Origin: Pachypanchax playfairii | Lineage: Eukaryota > Chordata > Actinopteri > Cyprinodontiformes > Aplocheilidae | DNA length: 64,000 nt | Direction of reading: 5' to 3' | Assembly (NCBI GenBank): GCA_006937955.1 | Contig: SSNP01000193.1 | Location: 310,001-374,000, forward strand | Shown: positions 47,331 through 58,984 of the stretch, one piece after another | Layout: every line of letters starts with the position of its first letter | Numbering within the stretch: the first letter of the stretch is position 1 | Translations under genes and position numbers: made by a program | The notes under the pieces: generated by a model | The model's input: the letters and a program-made list of their open reading frames with translations, nothing else | Databases searched by the model: none | What the model was told of the DNA's origin: nothing

Positions 47331-47700
47331 TCCACTGCAGTATTGCCCGCAGTGGGTTACTGAGATGATCCTGACAGGAACCACTTCCTCTCACTTGTCC
47401 AGCACACAGACTACGAGAAGCTACTTTTAACATCACAACATACTGGTGCCAGTGGCTCACTGGTCTGACTATCGATTCAAGTCACCACATCAAGGTGAGC
47501 ATCAGTGCTGCAGAGTCCACTGTGGGACCTCATCCTGAAAGAGCAGAGCTGTCCGCAGCTACAGGCAATGCCCGAAAGAGTGACAAGTGTTGAAACCACT
47601 TCAAGGAGGCTAACAGTGCCCTCAGCCCTTTCTAGTCCCCACTTCAAAGCTGAAAGCAGCCTCTGGCAGCTACCCCAACCTCCCCCACCCCCCTCCTCCT
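47331..47700. other. Complex stretch, nature unclear
   Basis: 'GTATTGCCCGCAGTGGGTTAC', 'GGTGCCAGTGGCTCACTGG' and a donor-like CAAG|GTGAGC at about 47,494 give it more complexity than its flanks, but neither coding frame nor repeat family is recognised. Confidence 0.3.
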
Positions 47701-48245
47701 CATCCTTCTCCCTCCTTCAATCCCTCTCTTTTTGGTCCTCTGGGGTAGCTGGTCCTTTTCTACTCTCCCAGGGCCGTCAGTGTCAAAGCAAGAGTGAGTC
47801 CAGTCAAAAATAGTGCCCTTCTTCAGCACACACACACCTACACATACACATTGACTTGTTTTCTTCCTTTTTCTCCCTTTAAGTTTTCTCTTTCCCTCTG
47901 ATGCACTGGTCCCATTCCCTCTGCATGACTGGCCCTGCACTGACAAGTGGAAATCACAGACATCCCACTAGCAAAAGATGGAGAGTGAAGATGATTTCAG
48001 AAGTGTGTACCCTGCAGCTATCAGTGTCTTGAACTCAACAATGAAGACACTAGGCACATCTTTACTATATTCTATAACAACCAGAGAGTGCATCTTCACA
48101 AAAAATTTAAGGTGCTTAGAAAAAAAATAGGTTTGCTGCATGGTGATTTCTTTTTATTTATCTTTTTTTTGTTTTATCTGTTTATTTTATTTTATTTTGT
48201 TACATTTGAAGATAAATAAGTGATAGAAAAGAAGGAAGAGAGGTA
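47701..48245. other. Pyrimidine-rich spacer
   Basis: C/T-rich runs at 47,680-47,740 and 47,860-47,900, then AT-rich with TTTATTT repeats at 48,180-48,200. Confidence 0.5.
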
Positions 48246-48440
48246 GTTTTACTTTGCCAAAAGGGACCTTGGGTTTTGCCCTGTGGGCATGGCAGCTTTT
48301 ATTTTCCTCTTTCCTCCTTTCATATTCCCAGCCGGCTTCCAGGATTTTGATTGAGTTTCACATATTGGAGTTATATCTGGCAGCCGGGCTTGTTTATATC
48401 TGCTGGGGTTGATAACTGTACCTGGCTGAGAACGGAGCAA
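48246..48440. promoter_or_regulatory. Candidate conserved noncoding block
   Basis: 'AAAAGGGACCTTGGGTTTTGCC', 'GGAGTTATATCTGGCAGCC', 'CTGCTGGGGTTGATAACTG' in repeat-free context, ending in an A-run. Confidence 0.4.
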
Positions 48441-48539
48441 AAAAAAAAAAAAAGAAGTGGTGAAGGAAGGGAGAAAAAGAGTGGGAGATATAGAGAGGCA
48501 GACAGCTCATATATTCTCATCTCCTCCGGTCTTTTCTCA

Positions 48540-48990
48540 TCGATTTAGCATGTCTTCATCCACAGCCTGGCCCAAGAATGGCTGTTTTCCTTCATATTAC
48601 TCTCAAGCTTAGACATCTTGGTTTGGACTTGGCTGGAGTTTACGCTTTTAAAAATAAGCAGAGAACTTGTTGCTTCCATCTAATTAAGTCTGTGAATGTA
48701 AAATGAAATATCAGATCTCTCGATAAGGCTCGAATAACAAAGATGATTTTGATGAGCTGCGTTGATGAGCTGGCACACAGACCATTGCAGGTAATTAGGT
48801 CAGTCATTACTAATGTAATTTAAACTCAATTATGTGGGATAAATGCTGTTAGAACACAATGAACATTGACTTTTTCAGAGTTTTCGGGAGGCTACGTTTT
48901 CTGCTCACTTCATTCACCACATAAAACCTGCTAATTAGGAATGCTGATTGAATTTAAAAAACGTAAATAATCATCATGAAGCAGATATCA
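48540..48990. promoter_or_regulatory. Candidate conserved noncoding block with homeodomain sites
   Basis: 'CCATCTAATTAAGTCTG', 'GATCTCTCGATAAGGCTCG', 'GCAGGTAATTAGGTCAGTC', 'ACTAATGTAATTTAAACTC', 'CTGCTAATTAGGAATGC': at least four TAATTA/TAATTAG cores in 300 bp of complex sequence. Confidence 0.45.
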
Positions 48991-49448
48991 TTTGATTCTC
49001 AAACAATACAATTAAAGCCAGAATAGCACTGAACAAATTTTATTTGTCTGACATTTTGAAAGTTGGTGGATAATATTGTTTTATACTTATTTATTAGGCT
49101 TAGCAATGGTCGTTATTTCTGAACACATTTTATTTTATTTTATTTACTTCTTTCAAGGATATTTTGTTTAAGATTATACCATTTAGTTCCCTGACCTTTA
49201 CGTTTTCCAGTCCACCTTGAATGTGATCTTTTTTTTTTTTTAACTTTTATATTATTTTATTTTAAAGTAATTAAAGATTTGTGCTGCACATTTCTGTAAA
49301 ATGTTTATTAGCATATGTGCTTTTTCTTACTGTCTGGCTGCTGCTGAGGTTTTAGGTTTGGACTGACACATGCTGATTCTTTAACGTGCAAAACTGGGAT
49401 CAGGAGCAAAAGTTTTGCTCAAAAAATGTTAATGTGATGTTCTGTCAG

Positions 49449-49740
49449 TTAGGGGCTGCATGTTGTCATAGCTGGCTGTTGCTTTGCAGCAGTAAGGTGC
49501 TGGTTTCAAATTCCAGCATGTTCTCTCTGTGCATGTGTGGGTTTACCTGTTTCCTCCCATAATCCAAAATCATGCATGTTAGATTAACTGGATACTCTGA
49601 ATTGGCCCTGTAGGTGTGACTAGTTTGTGTCTACGTGTCCATGTGTTCCTGCGATGGACCAGCAACCTGCCAAATGCATCTGAACCCAAACTTCCTGTGA
49701 GCCTGAACAGCTACAGAAACACAAAAAGATGGACATTCTG
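49449..49740 (+). repeat. Header-type dispersed repeat, plus orientation
   Basis: 'GGGGCTGCATGTTGTCATAG', 'TTGCAGCAGTAAGGTGCTGG', 'TTCAAATTCCAGCATGTTC', 'CCTGTTTCCTCCCATAATCC', 'CTGCGATGGACCAGCAACC' follow the family order over 290 bp without interruption. Confidence 0.85.
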
Positions 49741-50089
49741 TCAATGATCTCAGATACTTAACTGTTTGACTTCTTCTACTGTTAGCTGCCAGTTAGCACA
49801 AGAGAGGGTGACCCACCTAATATCAGTGTGTAAAATCAAAGAAGCATAAATAATGTGTAATTGGCAATAAGTGTAAGTAACAAGTAAGAAATGGGTGAAA
49901 AAGGGAAATTTAAATTCTTTATTTTACCAAATGCCACAACATGTTGAGGGAGTGTGTGTGCAGGGGAGGGGCTCTTGAGTCGGACTGAAAGGAATGTGAG
50001 ACAAAGAGACTAAGGGAAGGTTGACAGAAGAGGAGAACAGAAAGAGAATTGAGGGAGAGCAAAAGTGAGAAAGCAAGCGGTGCTTGCTG

Positions 50090-50310
50090 GACCCTGACTG
50101 TGTGCGAGGCCTCAATTATTCATGCGGCAGTGCACATGTCAAGAGCTCATAGACAAGCACAACAGCAAGGCCGAGCACAAATCAAACAGCGCATCCATGG
50201 GCAATGCCCACAATGCACCTGGAGGAACACACCTCAGCTCATTTCTCTGTTGTTTTTGGATAAACAGAGAACAAGGCTACCTGAGAGCTGCCTGATTCTC
50301 CTCAAGAGCT
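50090..50310. promoter_or_regulatory. Weak candidate conserved noncoding block
   Basis: 'GAGGCCTCAATTATTCATGCGG', 'CAAATCAAACAGCGCATCC', 'GGGCAATGCCCACAATGC' in repeat-free DNA. An open plus frame crosses it without similarity. Confidence 0.3.
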
Positions 50311-50829
50311 CGGAGCTGCTGGAATAGTCTTTGTATTTTAGTTGTTTTTTTTTTTTTTTCCAACTTTATTTACCTGTTTCTGTCTTTTTTTGGCAGTGAT
50401 ACCAGTGCCGGTGGGTTCCATCTTTTCATGGCTCATTAGCTTACTGTTTCATTCACTTTACCATCTATCATGCCCTTTGTGTTTAAATCTACTGCCTGTT
50501 TTTGCTGGTCCCCAACATGTCTGCAGTAACTACGCCTGAGGTTTGTCTCCTCGAGAGCAGGAGGTTAACGGATAGTTCCACACTTCCATTTTCATTTTGT
50601 CTAAAGTTATCGAACTCTGCCTTCCTGTCTGCATTGTTTGGTCTCTCCTCCTTCTCCCAAGCTCACCTCCAGTCATGCAGACTTGTTTAGGATTATTATC
50701 ATATTATTCAAGGCTCCAGAAACATGCTGCAAAAGGTGCTGCAGCTAATTATCCAACTTACTTACTTGGCAGCCTTCCAGTGGAGAAGCACAGACTTATG
50801 AATAAACCTTTAATAGCGCTATAACTGGT

Positions 50830-51990
50830 GGCAGCTTGTTGGAGTAGCTCTGTGACTTAGCTAGCATTTGCTAGCATTTTTTTATTCTTTTTGAGTATTT
50901 CTTGATGGTTTTTTCTTCTGGAAATATTTTCTAAATACTTTTCTTCTGATTTGGGTGCTGTGCTGATCGAGTTTTTTGCTGGATTTGTCACTTTTTTTGC
51001 CACTTGTTATGATGCGTAACCATGGCAACAAGAGACTTGTTTACAAGTAAGAGCAGCTAACTGACATTTCTAAGGCTGAAATAATCCTCAAATTGAAAGT
51101 CTGGATCCCTGATGAGCTCAAAAGAAGAAGACGTGGATGCAGAGCAGGAGCAGAGTGAAGAGAGAGAAAGAGGAAGTTTAAACCTTCACTTTCATCAGTC
51201 ATATTGACAAATGTGAGATCTCTTTGCTAACAAAATGGATGAACTTGAAACTCTGTTGAAATGCAGCATCATGTGTTTCACTGAGACATGGCTAAAGGGA
51301 CATATCCTGGACTCCAGTGTGTCTCTGTCTGGCTTTCAAACAATACGGACAGACAGAGATTTGAATGAGGAGCGAAAAAAGAAGAGGAGTTTGTCAGCTG
51401 ATCACATCTGCAGTTACCTGTTGGGGGCGGAGCATCAGAGTATGTGACACGAGGAGGCTGAACAGATTGATAAGGAGGATTGATTCTGTCCTGGAGACTG
51501 AACTGGAGTCTCTTGAGTTGATTGTCCAAAGGAGGATGAAGAACATGATGGAAAACCCTCATCATCCTCTTCAGAACACATGTAACTCAACAACAGAGTG
51601 TCTTCAGTCAGAAGATTCTTCATAATCCGCTGCAGCACAGACCGTTACAGGAGATCCTTCCTGTCCACACCTAGAACCCTCTACAGGAGATCCTTCCTGT
51701 CCACATCCAGAACCCTCTACAGGAGATCCTTCCTGTCCACAGCTAGAACCCTCTACAGGAGATCCTTCCTGTCCACATCTAGAACCCTCTACAGGAGATC
51801 CTTCCTGTCCACATCTAGAACCCTCTACAGGAGATCCTTCCTGTCCACATCTAGAACCCTCTACAGGAGATCCTTCCTGTCCACAGCTAGAACTCTCTAT
51901 GGCTCCTTGAAGAATAACTGAGCTACAACAACACTTGAATTTCCCTTCGGGGATTAATAAAGTATTTTTGATTTGATTTGATATGATTAA
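50830..51990 (+). pseudogene. Non-LTR retrotransposon (LINE), internally deleted
   Basis: 51,090-51,180 encodes a basic leader (…KRRRRGCRAGAK…-like, in broken frames). At 51,235 onward MDELETLLK then MCFTETWLKG, SLSGFQT and RTDRDL are the start of an AP-endonuclease domain of fish LINEs. About 51,400-51,440 the element jumps to its C-terminal tail ('HHPLQNTCNS…CSTDRYRRSFL'), so nearly all endonuclease and the whole reverse transcriptase are missing. The 3' end has AATTTCCCTTCGGGGATTAA, TAAAGTA and a TTGAT short-repeat tail, as in L2/CR1/Rex-type teleost LINEs; exact clade undecided. Dead copy, no longer able to move by itself. Confidence 0.8.
51649..51900 (+). repeat. 36-bp minisatellite, seven units, in frame with the LINE tail
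   Basis: Exactly seven consecutive 36-bp units starting AGGAGATCCTTCCTGTCCAC, nearly identical (variation at about three positions per unit, e.g. ACCT/ATCC/AGCT/ATCT before AGAACC). 36 bp is 12 codons: each encodes RRSFLSTxRTLY. A single copy of this motif is normal near the C-terminus of the LINE protein. Confidence 0.95.
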
Positions 51991-52928
51991 AATGATCACA
52001 TTGTTCTCGTTTCAATTCCAACTTTTTTTTTCCAGTGGGACAAAAAGATAAAAGTACAAGTTTGAATTTAACAATCTAGATTTAAATGTTTGAAAAAAAT
52101 ATCTAAAATCTTGAAATTAGGCATTATGTTTGGACAACCTGGGCCAGTTTAGGAGGTAAATTTATTTGAGAATAAATCTGACAATATTGTTTTGTTTGTT
52201 TGTTTGTGTTTTCTATCAGTTTGGGTTTTGTTGTGGTATGTGGCCCAATCAATGCTTTCAGGCTGAAATCACTTCACTTCTATTTATAGTTGAAACATCC
52301 TATAAATTATCAAGAATAATTCATGTTCATATTTACATTTGTATGTCGGTGGAAAGCTGTATCTATGAAGAAGCACACCCTAGAAAACGTAATGATAAAA
52401 TGCTGAAGAGATCAAAGCTCAGTACCACCTTTAAAACTTGTTTGAAGAGAGAATTTTAAAACAGTACTGTAGTGCGTCTCTGTCATATTTGGAAAAGAAT
52501 AGAACTGCATGAACCTTTATTCTTCCGCAAATGAGAAATGTCTGTGTTACAGAGCTCTTTTAACTAAAAGGATTTGGGAGAAGAACAAATAAGTTTTTTA
52601 TTTATAGGCACAAAAAGAACATTATTTACACAAGATGTACTGAGATATGTACAAAGGTGGTAGGAAGTTTGGATCAAATATACAGTGTGCAAGCAAGTTG
52701 TAAATGAACAACAGCTTTAAAAAATGAACAAATCATGTTAGAGATGCTCATGAAGAAATTTCTGATTTTGTTATGTGGGGTTGTGAGTAGTGCTTCTGTC
52801 AGTATCTTACCTGCAGCATGCAGTAGTCAGAGCAATCACAGATTGAGAGAGTCAATCTAACTGTTACTTAGAATAAGACCTATCACAAAATAAATTTAGC
52901 ATATTTACCATGAGAAAAATGCTTTTAA
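51991..52928. other. AT-rich spacer, no feature seen
   Basis: TTTG short repeat at 52,190-52,208. Nothing else recognised. Confidence 0.5.
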
Positions 52929-53484
52929 AAAGTACAGTATGTAAGAATTTGACAGTGAAATACTCACACAACAGTCTAATGTCCCACAGATGTTGAAAAT
53001 AAAGTCACATTGTAACAGATCTCGATCTCAGCCGGCTGGGTGGTCACTAGTAACTGTCATTTTAAAAAAGCTAACCCGGACTGGAATCATTATTTACACG
53101 TCCAGACTTCCTGGTTCCATAACGAATCACATGTGAGTCTGCAAGGCTGACAAGTCTTCAACACAAGCAGCTGTAATTCCACAACGAGCAGCAGCAAAAA
53201 ATAAGAAACCACCACATCCTTCCAACTGAGCAGCTGAGCTGCACGTGATGGGGCGTTCAAACACACTTAGGAATACTCAGTGCTGAACAAATAGACCTTC
53301 AGACATTCCCAAAAATTAACAAATACAATAGAAACAAAACGAGGATCAACATCAGAACTGGCAACACAACAGAAAAATCAGGGAGGGGAGGGGGGTGAGT
53401 GACTGAGAACAGAGGTTTTTTATACATGAACTGCAGGATTTGAATTTGACAATAAGGTCTAATTCTTACATACTGAACCTTTAA
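52925..53484. mobile_element. TTAA-flanked MITE, GTTCAGTATGTAAGAATT family
   Basis: Left terminus AGTACAGTATGTAAGAATTTGAC (52,931-52,953) is inverted as GGTCTAATTCTTACATACTGAACCT (53,456-53,480). TTAA lies at 52,925-52,928 and 53,481-53,484. About 552 bp of noncoding interior. Termini of this type are very common in teleosts. Only the superfamily is inferred. Confidence 0.8.
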
Positions 53485-53489
53485 ATGCC

Positions 53490-54470
53490 ATATACACAAT
53501 CTTTAGTGTTATTACACTTCATTCTTGTCAGAAAGGAGGTAATTTAACTTCTGTACTGGAAATTCATTGTTGCTCGTCTCTGTTTTATATCATGTACTAA
53601 TTTTTTACTGTTTTGACAGACACAAAAAGTACATTGCACAGCTTTAACTGCTGAATGTCTGAGGGATAAAAAAAAAAGAAAGAATTCCTTCCTGAGACAT
53701 CATTTTCCCATCAGTAAATCCCTTTCCTTCCTTCAAAGAAGAATCTAACCTGCACTGTTTCACTAATGTATCATGTCTTCTGCACAGCTCAACCGCTCAG
53801 CTTCAATTTAGAAGTATTTTCAAGAAAGGGGACACAAACTGTTTGAGCCATTCTGATTTTTCTCTGAATCCCCAATTCTCTGTGCGGTGTGTCTTGTCAT
53901 GAAACAGTGACGTCTTTTTAAAAGTTAAATGACCTCTAGTTTTTATGGGGTCATCAAAACTCAGAAAGATGACAGTGATAAAGATGAAAGCTAAAACGCA
54001 ACACAAAAGATTTCCTTTCTTTTAAAAGTCAACAAAGGAATAAACTTCTCAGGGTTCCAAGGTAAAACAGTGAGTGTTCTATAACCCATCAAAGGCTACA
54101 GAACCCATTTGTCCAATGTGGATTGTCTCTGTAATGACAAAGGACATTTCTGGGGCAGACCTCTTGTAACTGTTGCCTCAGAGAAAAAAAAAAACTATAA
54201 TCTGAAATCACTTTTTCATTCTGAAATGTTGTCATGCTGTCATATGTTACAGGAAATGCAATGGCAACCCTGTTTTTTGGGGTGAGGGTGGGGGTATACA
54301 AAGGTTATACACTCCTAAAGGTAGTGAGTATCTTTGATAAAACAGTTTCTCTCACATATGTTTGAGTCATTTACCTAAAATATCCTGTTTTTATGCCTCT
54401 TTCTACGTTTTTAGGAACTCTACCTCTTTATTAGCATTAGCACGCTCATTAAAAACCTGCTGCTTTGAAT
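53490..54470. other. Spacer, no feature seen
   Basis: AT-rich, A-run at 53,668-53,677 and 54,184-54,193. No gene or repeat family recognised. Confidence 0.5.
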
Positions 54471-54474
54471 CTTC

Positions 54475-54487
54475 TGCCCTCTGGTGG
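54475..54487 (-). promoter_or_regulatory. CTCF core consensus match
   Basis: TGCCCTCTGGTGG on the plus strand, i.e. CCACCAGAGGGCA on the minus strand, matches CCASYAGRKGGCR at all 13 positions and is the textbook form of the core. Confidence 0.5.
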
Positions 54488-54589
54488 AGGATATAAGTAC
54501 TACAAGTGGTACGTGCCAACTTTATCATTTTTCTGAATATGCTGACTACATTATAAGATGTAGTATATGTCTGTTAAACTTTAATTTGG

Positions 54590-54740
54590 CCCTAGATTTG
54601 AATTTGTGTGACTGCTCAATCTCTATGTGCCTTTATGATGAACTGGTGAATGTAAAACCCCGCCTCTGCACCCAGTGACTGCTGGAGATGGACACCAGCT
54701 CCCCACGACCCTGAACAGGATCAAATGGCATAAAAAATAT
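54590..54740 (+). repeat. Header-type dispersed repeat, 3' fragment
   Basis: 'CCCCGCCTCTGCACCCAGTGACTGCTGGAG', 'GGACACCAGCTCCCCACGACCC', 'TGAACAGGATCAAATGG' is the 3' section of the same family as at 31.6 and 40.1 kb. Confidence 0.85.
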
Positions 54741-55099
54741 AAGAACACATTTAATATATTAGTATTATCCAATAAACAGTTAATTAAAATATCTAATTCT
54801 TTCACCATTATGTTTTAAGCTGCAGAAATATTTAGACATCAACATACACGAGTTGAACCATCTTAATATTTCTTTGTTTAAAACTGCTTTGCAAACATTT
54901 TTACAAACTACCAGCTCTCTGGACTGATGGTCAGCTCAGGGTAAAATCATATTTAATGCAAAGTTTGTTGTAAGATTACATGAATATAAATCGGTGTGAA
55001 ATTAACACAGTGAAAGAGCTGCCAGTCAGAAATTAATCTCTGTGGTGGCCAGATTACTGAGCACAGTATTTGCTACATTTCAAGCAAAACAGACTCACT

Positions 55100-55440
55100 C
55101 TGCCATAGCAGCCGGCCATGTTGGTTCAGTGTGAAGATGATGGAAGCAAAGAGCACGGTGCGCTGCACTGCCACGGCACCACTGACTGCTTCATCAGCAT
55201 GCCATAATTTATGTTGTGTTAATTAGGTCCCTATGGCTGTTGCTGGCTGGTAGCAGTGGCTGAACTCACAGAGGAGGGAAAATGATGCAGACAGAAAAAA
55301 AGAAAGTCCTCATAGACTCATATTAACATGCCCTCAGAAATGGCACCAAACTGAGATACAGGCATGTCATAATTAATGTTAGTGAATTATTAATGCTGCT
55401 GCTCCTAATATGTTTGTGCGTCGATGCAAGTTTTTATGTT
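55100..55440. promoter_or_regulatory. Candidate conserved noncoding block
   Basis: 'GCCGGCCATGTTGGTTCAG', 'GCATGCCATAATTTATGTTG', 'TTAATTAGGTCCCTATGGC', 'CATAATTAATGTTAGTGAATTATTAATGC': dense TAAT cores in complex sequence. Confidence 0.45.
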
Positions 55441-55825
55441 TTGCATGTGTTTACCTGCAGATTCCGAGCTGCCTCCTTCCCGTTCACTGAATGGACGTTT
55501 GCATCATCAGGAATACGGAGTAAAACTCAGCTGCAGGAACTCCCCGGCTCAGCCGTTCTACCTTCTCATTAGCTCAGGCCGAGGTCAGAGGGGTCAGGGA
55601 GGGGGGGCGAGTATGCAGGAGGCTGGCACTGCAGCGCACAGGGGCCCAAACACAGGCAGTCCTGCAGGCTCCGATGCTGTGCTATTAGCTCACAGTCTGC
55701 AGCCGAGGGTCGGTGGGGGGCACATACAATGGTCTGCTGCGGCTCCTGTGAGGATCTCAAACACTAAAAAACACACAGATGCACAAACACTAAACTGGGA
55801 ACTGAAGAAGACACATGAAGAGTAG
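55441..55825 (+). CDS. Possible exon or CNE, product unknown
   Basis: An acceptor-like GTGTTTACCTGCAG ends at 55,460 and is followed on the plus strand by an open frame to a stop at about 55,823 (DSELPPSRSLNGRLHHQEYG…, later Gly/Ala/Ser-rich). It is one of the longer frames in the window and GC-rich, with 'TCATTAGCTCAGGCCGAGG' CNE-like sequence inside. No domain, no Kozak-supported start and no donor are seen. A terminal exon of an unseen gene cannot be excluded; a GC-rich regulatory element is at least as likely. Confidence 0.15.
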
Positions 55826-55829
55826 TTCC

Positions 55830-56950
55830 CAGAAAACGGGGTGAAAACTTAACACACACACATTTTGATCCCACATTAAATGGAAAAGCAGGTGATATTA
55901 AGATCCATATTGACAGAGTGAAATCCCATAAGCACCTCAGTTCTATCTGTATGTCAAATATCCCTCCAGGTGCGGATCATTCCCTTTTATTACCCTGCCT
56001 TAAAATTCAATTGCACAAGCGATTTAAGTTTAAGGTGGACCAGAATAAAATATATATGTATAACCACCAACACAGACATATTTATTCTCAGTCAGACTTT
56101 TAGTGGAGACTTTGAACAAGTTAAATAGAAGGAGAAAATAAAAACCCACAACAGTGTTGTAAAATAAATAAGAATCATTAAAAAGTAAAGCATATAATTG
56201 GTTGTAGATGGGGGAAAAAATTAGGCTAAAAGAGATTATTTTCCTTCCTTTTTTTGTTTATAAGTTTAATTAAAAAAACATGGGAGGTCTGAATAAAAAT
56301 TGAATTAAAACTCTGATAAACCTAATGAAGGAATTCCAATTAAAAATGGTGAAAGGTGAAGATTTGAAATAATTTTGAAAGCATTTTTTTCCCCAATAAA
56401 TGGCTTTAAGTGGTGAAAAGTAAACTGAGAAAAACAATCTCTGTTTTTCATTGTCAAAAAAAGATAAAACTAAAATTTTGCTCTTTTTTTCTTTTTCTTT
56501 CCTGTAATCGAAGTAAATAATGACTGAATAACAGCTCACCTTTTTATTTCTTTTTTTCTTTTTGCCCACTTAATCCTTACCCCGAAGAGAGCGGCAAATT
56601 AAAGAAATAAACAATGCTTGTTTTGGACGGTAGAAGTAAAGCAACTCACGAGTACAGTCAATAAACATTCAGTCCTGTATTAACAACATGGCAACACTAA
56701 GACATTCCTGAATTTACCAAATATAAGTATTTTTCCTCTTGTCTAAAAAGCAGTATCACATTAAAAAAAGAACTATTTTATTACTATTCCTTGTTAATGT
56801 CTAATATTTTCACAAATTAATCATTTTATTAGCAGAACAGGGATAAAATTAGATTTTTGTGTGATTCAAAAACATGTTTAAAAATCTATAAAACCTGAGA
56901 GGATTGTTTTGATTGAGATTTGGAGCTTTTCTTGAAAGAAAAAGAACTTT
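55830..56950. other. AT-rich spacer, no gene seen
   Basis: A/T runs throughout (e.g. 56,240-56,275). Nothing recognised. Confidence 0.5.
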
Positions 56951-56954
56951 ATTT

Positions 56955-57240
56955 CTTTCCATTTAGCGCAGAGTGTTGCAGCACTTGTAATGCATTTAAG
57001 AAAACAACAACAGCAACAAAAAGTTTCACACCCAGTTGCATTCATAATTTATGCATTGGAAGCAGCAGGGGAATAAATATGCCTTTTGAACACACATTAC
57101 AGAGACTCGGCCTGACAAGTAGCTGTTTTATATTTTCTTTCACAAAGCTTGTATGGAATGTAATAAAACTCCCCCTCAAGACATTTAAATTGGTAATCAC
57201 CACATAGCTTTAACGCCATACAGACAATAAATAATTTAAA
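56955..57240. promoter_or_regulatory. Candidate conserved noncoding block
   Basis: 'GAGTGTTGCAGCACTTGTAATGC', 'GTTGCATTCATAATTTATGC', 'GGGGAATAAATATGCC', 'AGACTCGGCCTGACAAG'. Contains HOX/POU-like AT cores. Confidence 0.35.
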
Positions 57241-57545
57241 CAAATGTCCATTCGGCATATTTTCATTAACTATCCCTCAAATCCCTCTCTCTGTTTTCAA
57301 TCTGTCCATCCTTGAAACTCTTTAATTCAGCAATGTTAAACGAGATTAAATCATAATTATTGCAGTAGAGCCTTTTATTCAAACCAAATCAAGGGCGAGA
57401 AGGACTTCTGGGGATCAGAGGATAGGCAGCCAAACCAGTTTGTGCAGAGGAAGGGACGAGCGTAAATAGGTCAGATCTTCTCAGACTTCTGGCACTTTGT
57501 GGAGGTGTATTTAAATCCAGAAACCATAAAAATGTTTGAAGTAAA
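57241..57545. other. Linker between CNE candidates
   Basis: Mixed composition ('ATCAAGGGCGAGAAGGACTTC' at about 57,388). No feature supported. Confidence 0.4.
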
Positions 57546-57735
57546 CAGGATTCAAATCAACGCATTAATGATAAACATTCTCAGCTGGCCACCGCTCATA
57601 CAGTGCAATTAGGAGACTCCTCTTGCAGACAGTTCGTGGTGTAGACTAATGGGTTTTTATTTAGCGTCATCAGCGTTTATGCAATTTGTCTGACAGCACC
57701 TCTGGAGCCGGATGCAAGAAAGAGCAACAGTGTTT
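57546..57735. promoter_or_regulatory. Candidate conserved noncoding block
   Basis: 'AACGCATTAATGATAAACATTC', 'TCATACAGTGCAATTAGGAG', 'TTTATTTAGCGTCATCAGCG', 'TTATGCAATTTGTCTGACAGC' (C/EBP-like TTATGCAAT). Confidence 0.45.
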
Positions 57736-58236
57736 ACCATTTGTGCATTGGTATTTTGTGCTGCTCAAACACTGGAGCCTGTTACGTCACTGTTGCATCA
57801 GTGAGGTTGGAATTTAAAAAAAAAAAGTTTGTCTCCTGTGTGTCTTGAGATACAATCAAAGGCTAGAAGTTTGTGTTGTGACCAATTATAATGTAGCGTG
57901 ACTGAGCGGTCAGTCCGAAGAGATTATTTGATGGAAGTCTGGTGTGACTCCAGAAGATTTTGGCTGGATGGTACATGTCTGTGTGTGTGTTTGGATTCGT
58001 GTTGGCGGTAGAGCAAGAATAGTAGGGGTCCATGAGGAGGCGGTATGCGCCGCGAAGCCACAGTCTCTGATGCCGTGTCCGTGTTTGGGCCACTTAAACC
58101 TGGCAGGAGAAGTGCAGGAAAACCACTGCCGGAATAACAAGTCCAAGATGTTGGATGAAAATCAAGCCTGTACCCACAAAAGTCAAGACTCAACATGAAA
58201 AATGTCAATGTTTGCTCAGAAACACACACACACATA
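57736..58236. other. Spacer with overlapping open frames, no gene
   Basis: Three minus-strand and one plus-strand frame overlap at 57,863-58,274 ('GAGGAGGCGGTATGCGCCGCG'). Frames open on both strands and contain no known domain. Confidence 0.4.
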
Positions 58237-58259
58237 CACATGGGGCGGGGCGGGGGGGG
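58237..58259 (+). other. G-rich tract
   Basis: GGGGCGGGGCGGGGGGGGT following a CACACACACATACACATG dinucleotide patch. Quadruplex- or Z-DNA-prone. Confidence 0.6.
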
Positions 58260-58944
58260 TCCTAAAATATACATTTATTCAGAGCCTGCACAAGATCAAA
58301 CAGCAAAATTGATCCACTCTTCCTTCAACTCTTGCGCCGCTCATCTCCCCCATCTCAGTAACTCGTATCACTGTGTATTGACTTTCTGCTCGGGCCATCA
58401 CCATGACGACTCCAGCTTGGCCTGTTGTCGCATCTCTTTGGACCAGAAACCTGACTATTTTGTTATATGTTTTATTTAGTCAGCTATATGGCCAAAGATG
58501 CCAGGAAGATGCATTCATAACCATGTTTACATGTTATACTATGATAATACCTGGAAACTGGGTTGGACACCCTCAGACCACAACGTATAGACTCATAAAG
58601 ACACTAAATATGAGCCAAACTTCTCCTGGATCACTCGGTTCTGATCCAATAAGAAATCTGTTTTCAATTCCAGAAGGTTTTCAAATGACCCACTGATGAT
58701 CTTAAAATGATGAACAAGGAAACAAAACTCATAACAGAAGTTTAGAATGTTTATAGCTGATGTTGTATGTAGTCTGTCGGTGAGTTATAACATGTAACTA
58801 ATTATTTGATGCTTATAACCCAGAAAAAATTCCAGACATGTTCTGAAAGTTGGAGAATTTGCATGTTGCCCCTCATCAGGTGTGAGAAATCAAGTTTTCT
58901 CTGACAGACCAACAACATGTTGGGTTCAGCTGCAACTCTAGATC

Positions 58945-58972
58945 AGGTTCTAGGTGTGTGTGTGTGTGTGCG
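58945..58972 (+). repeat. Short (GT)n microsatellite
   Basis: GTGTGTGTGTGTGTGTGCGTG tract about 25 bp. Confidence 0.85.
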
Positions 58973-58984
58973 TGAATTGTTGTT

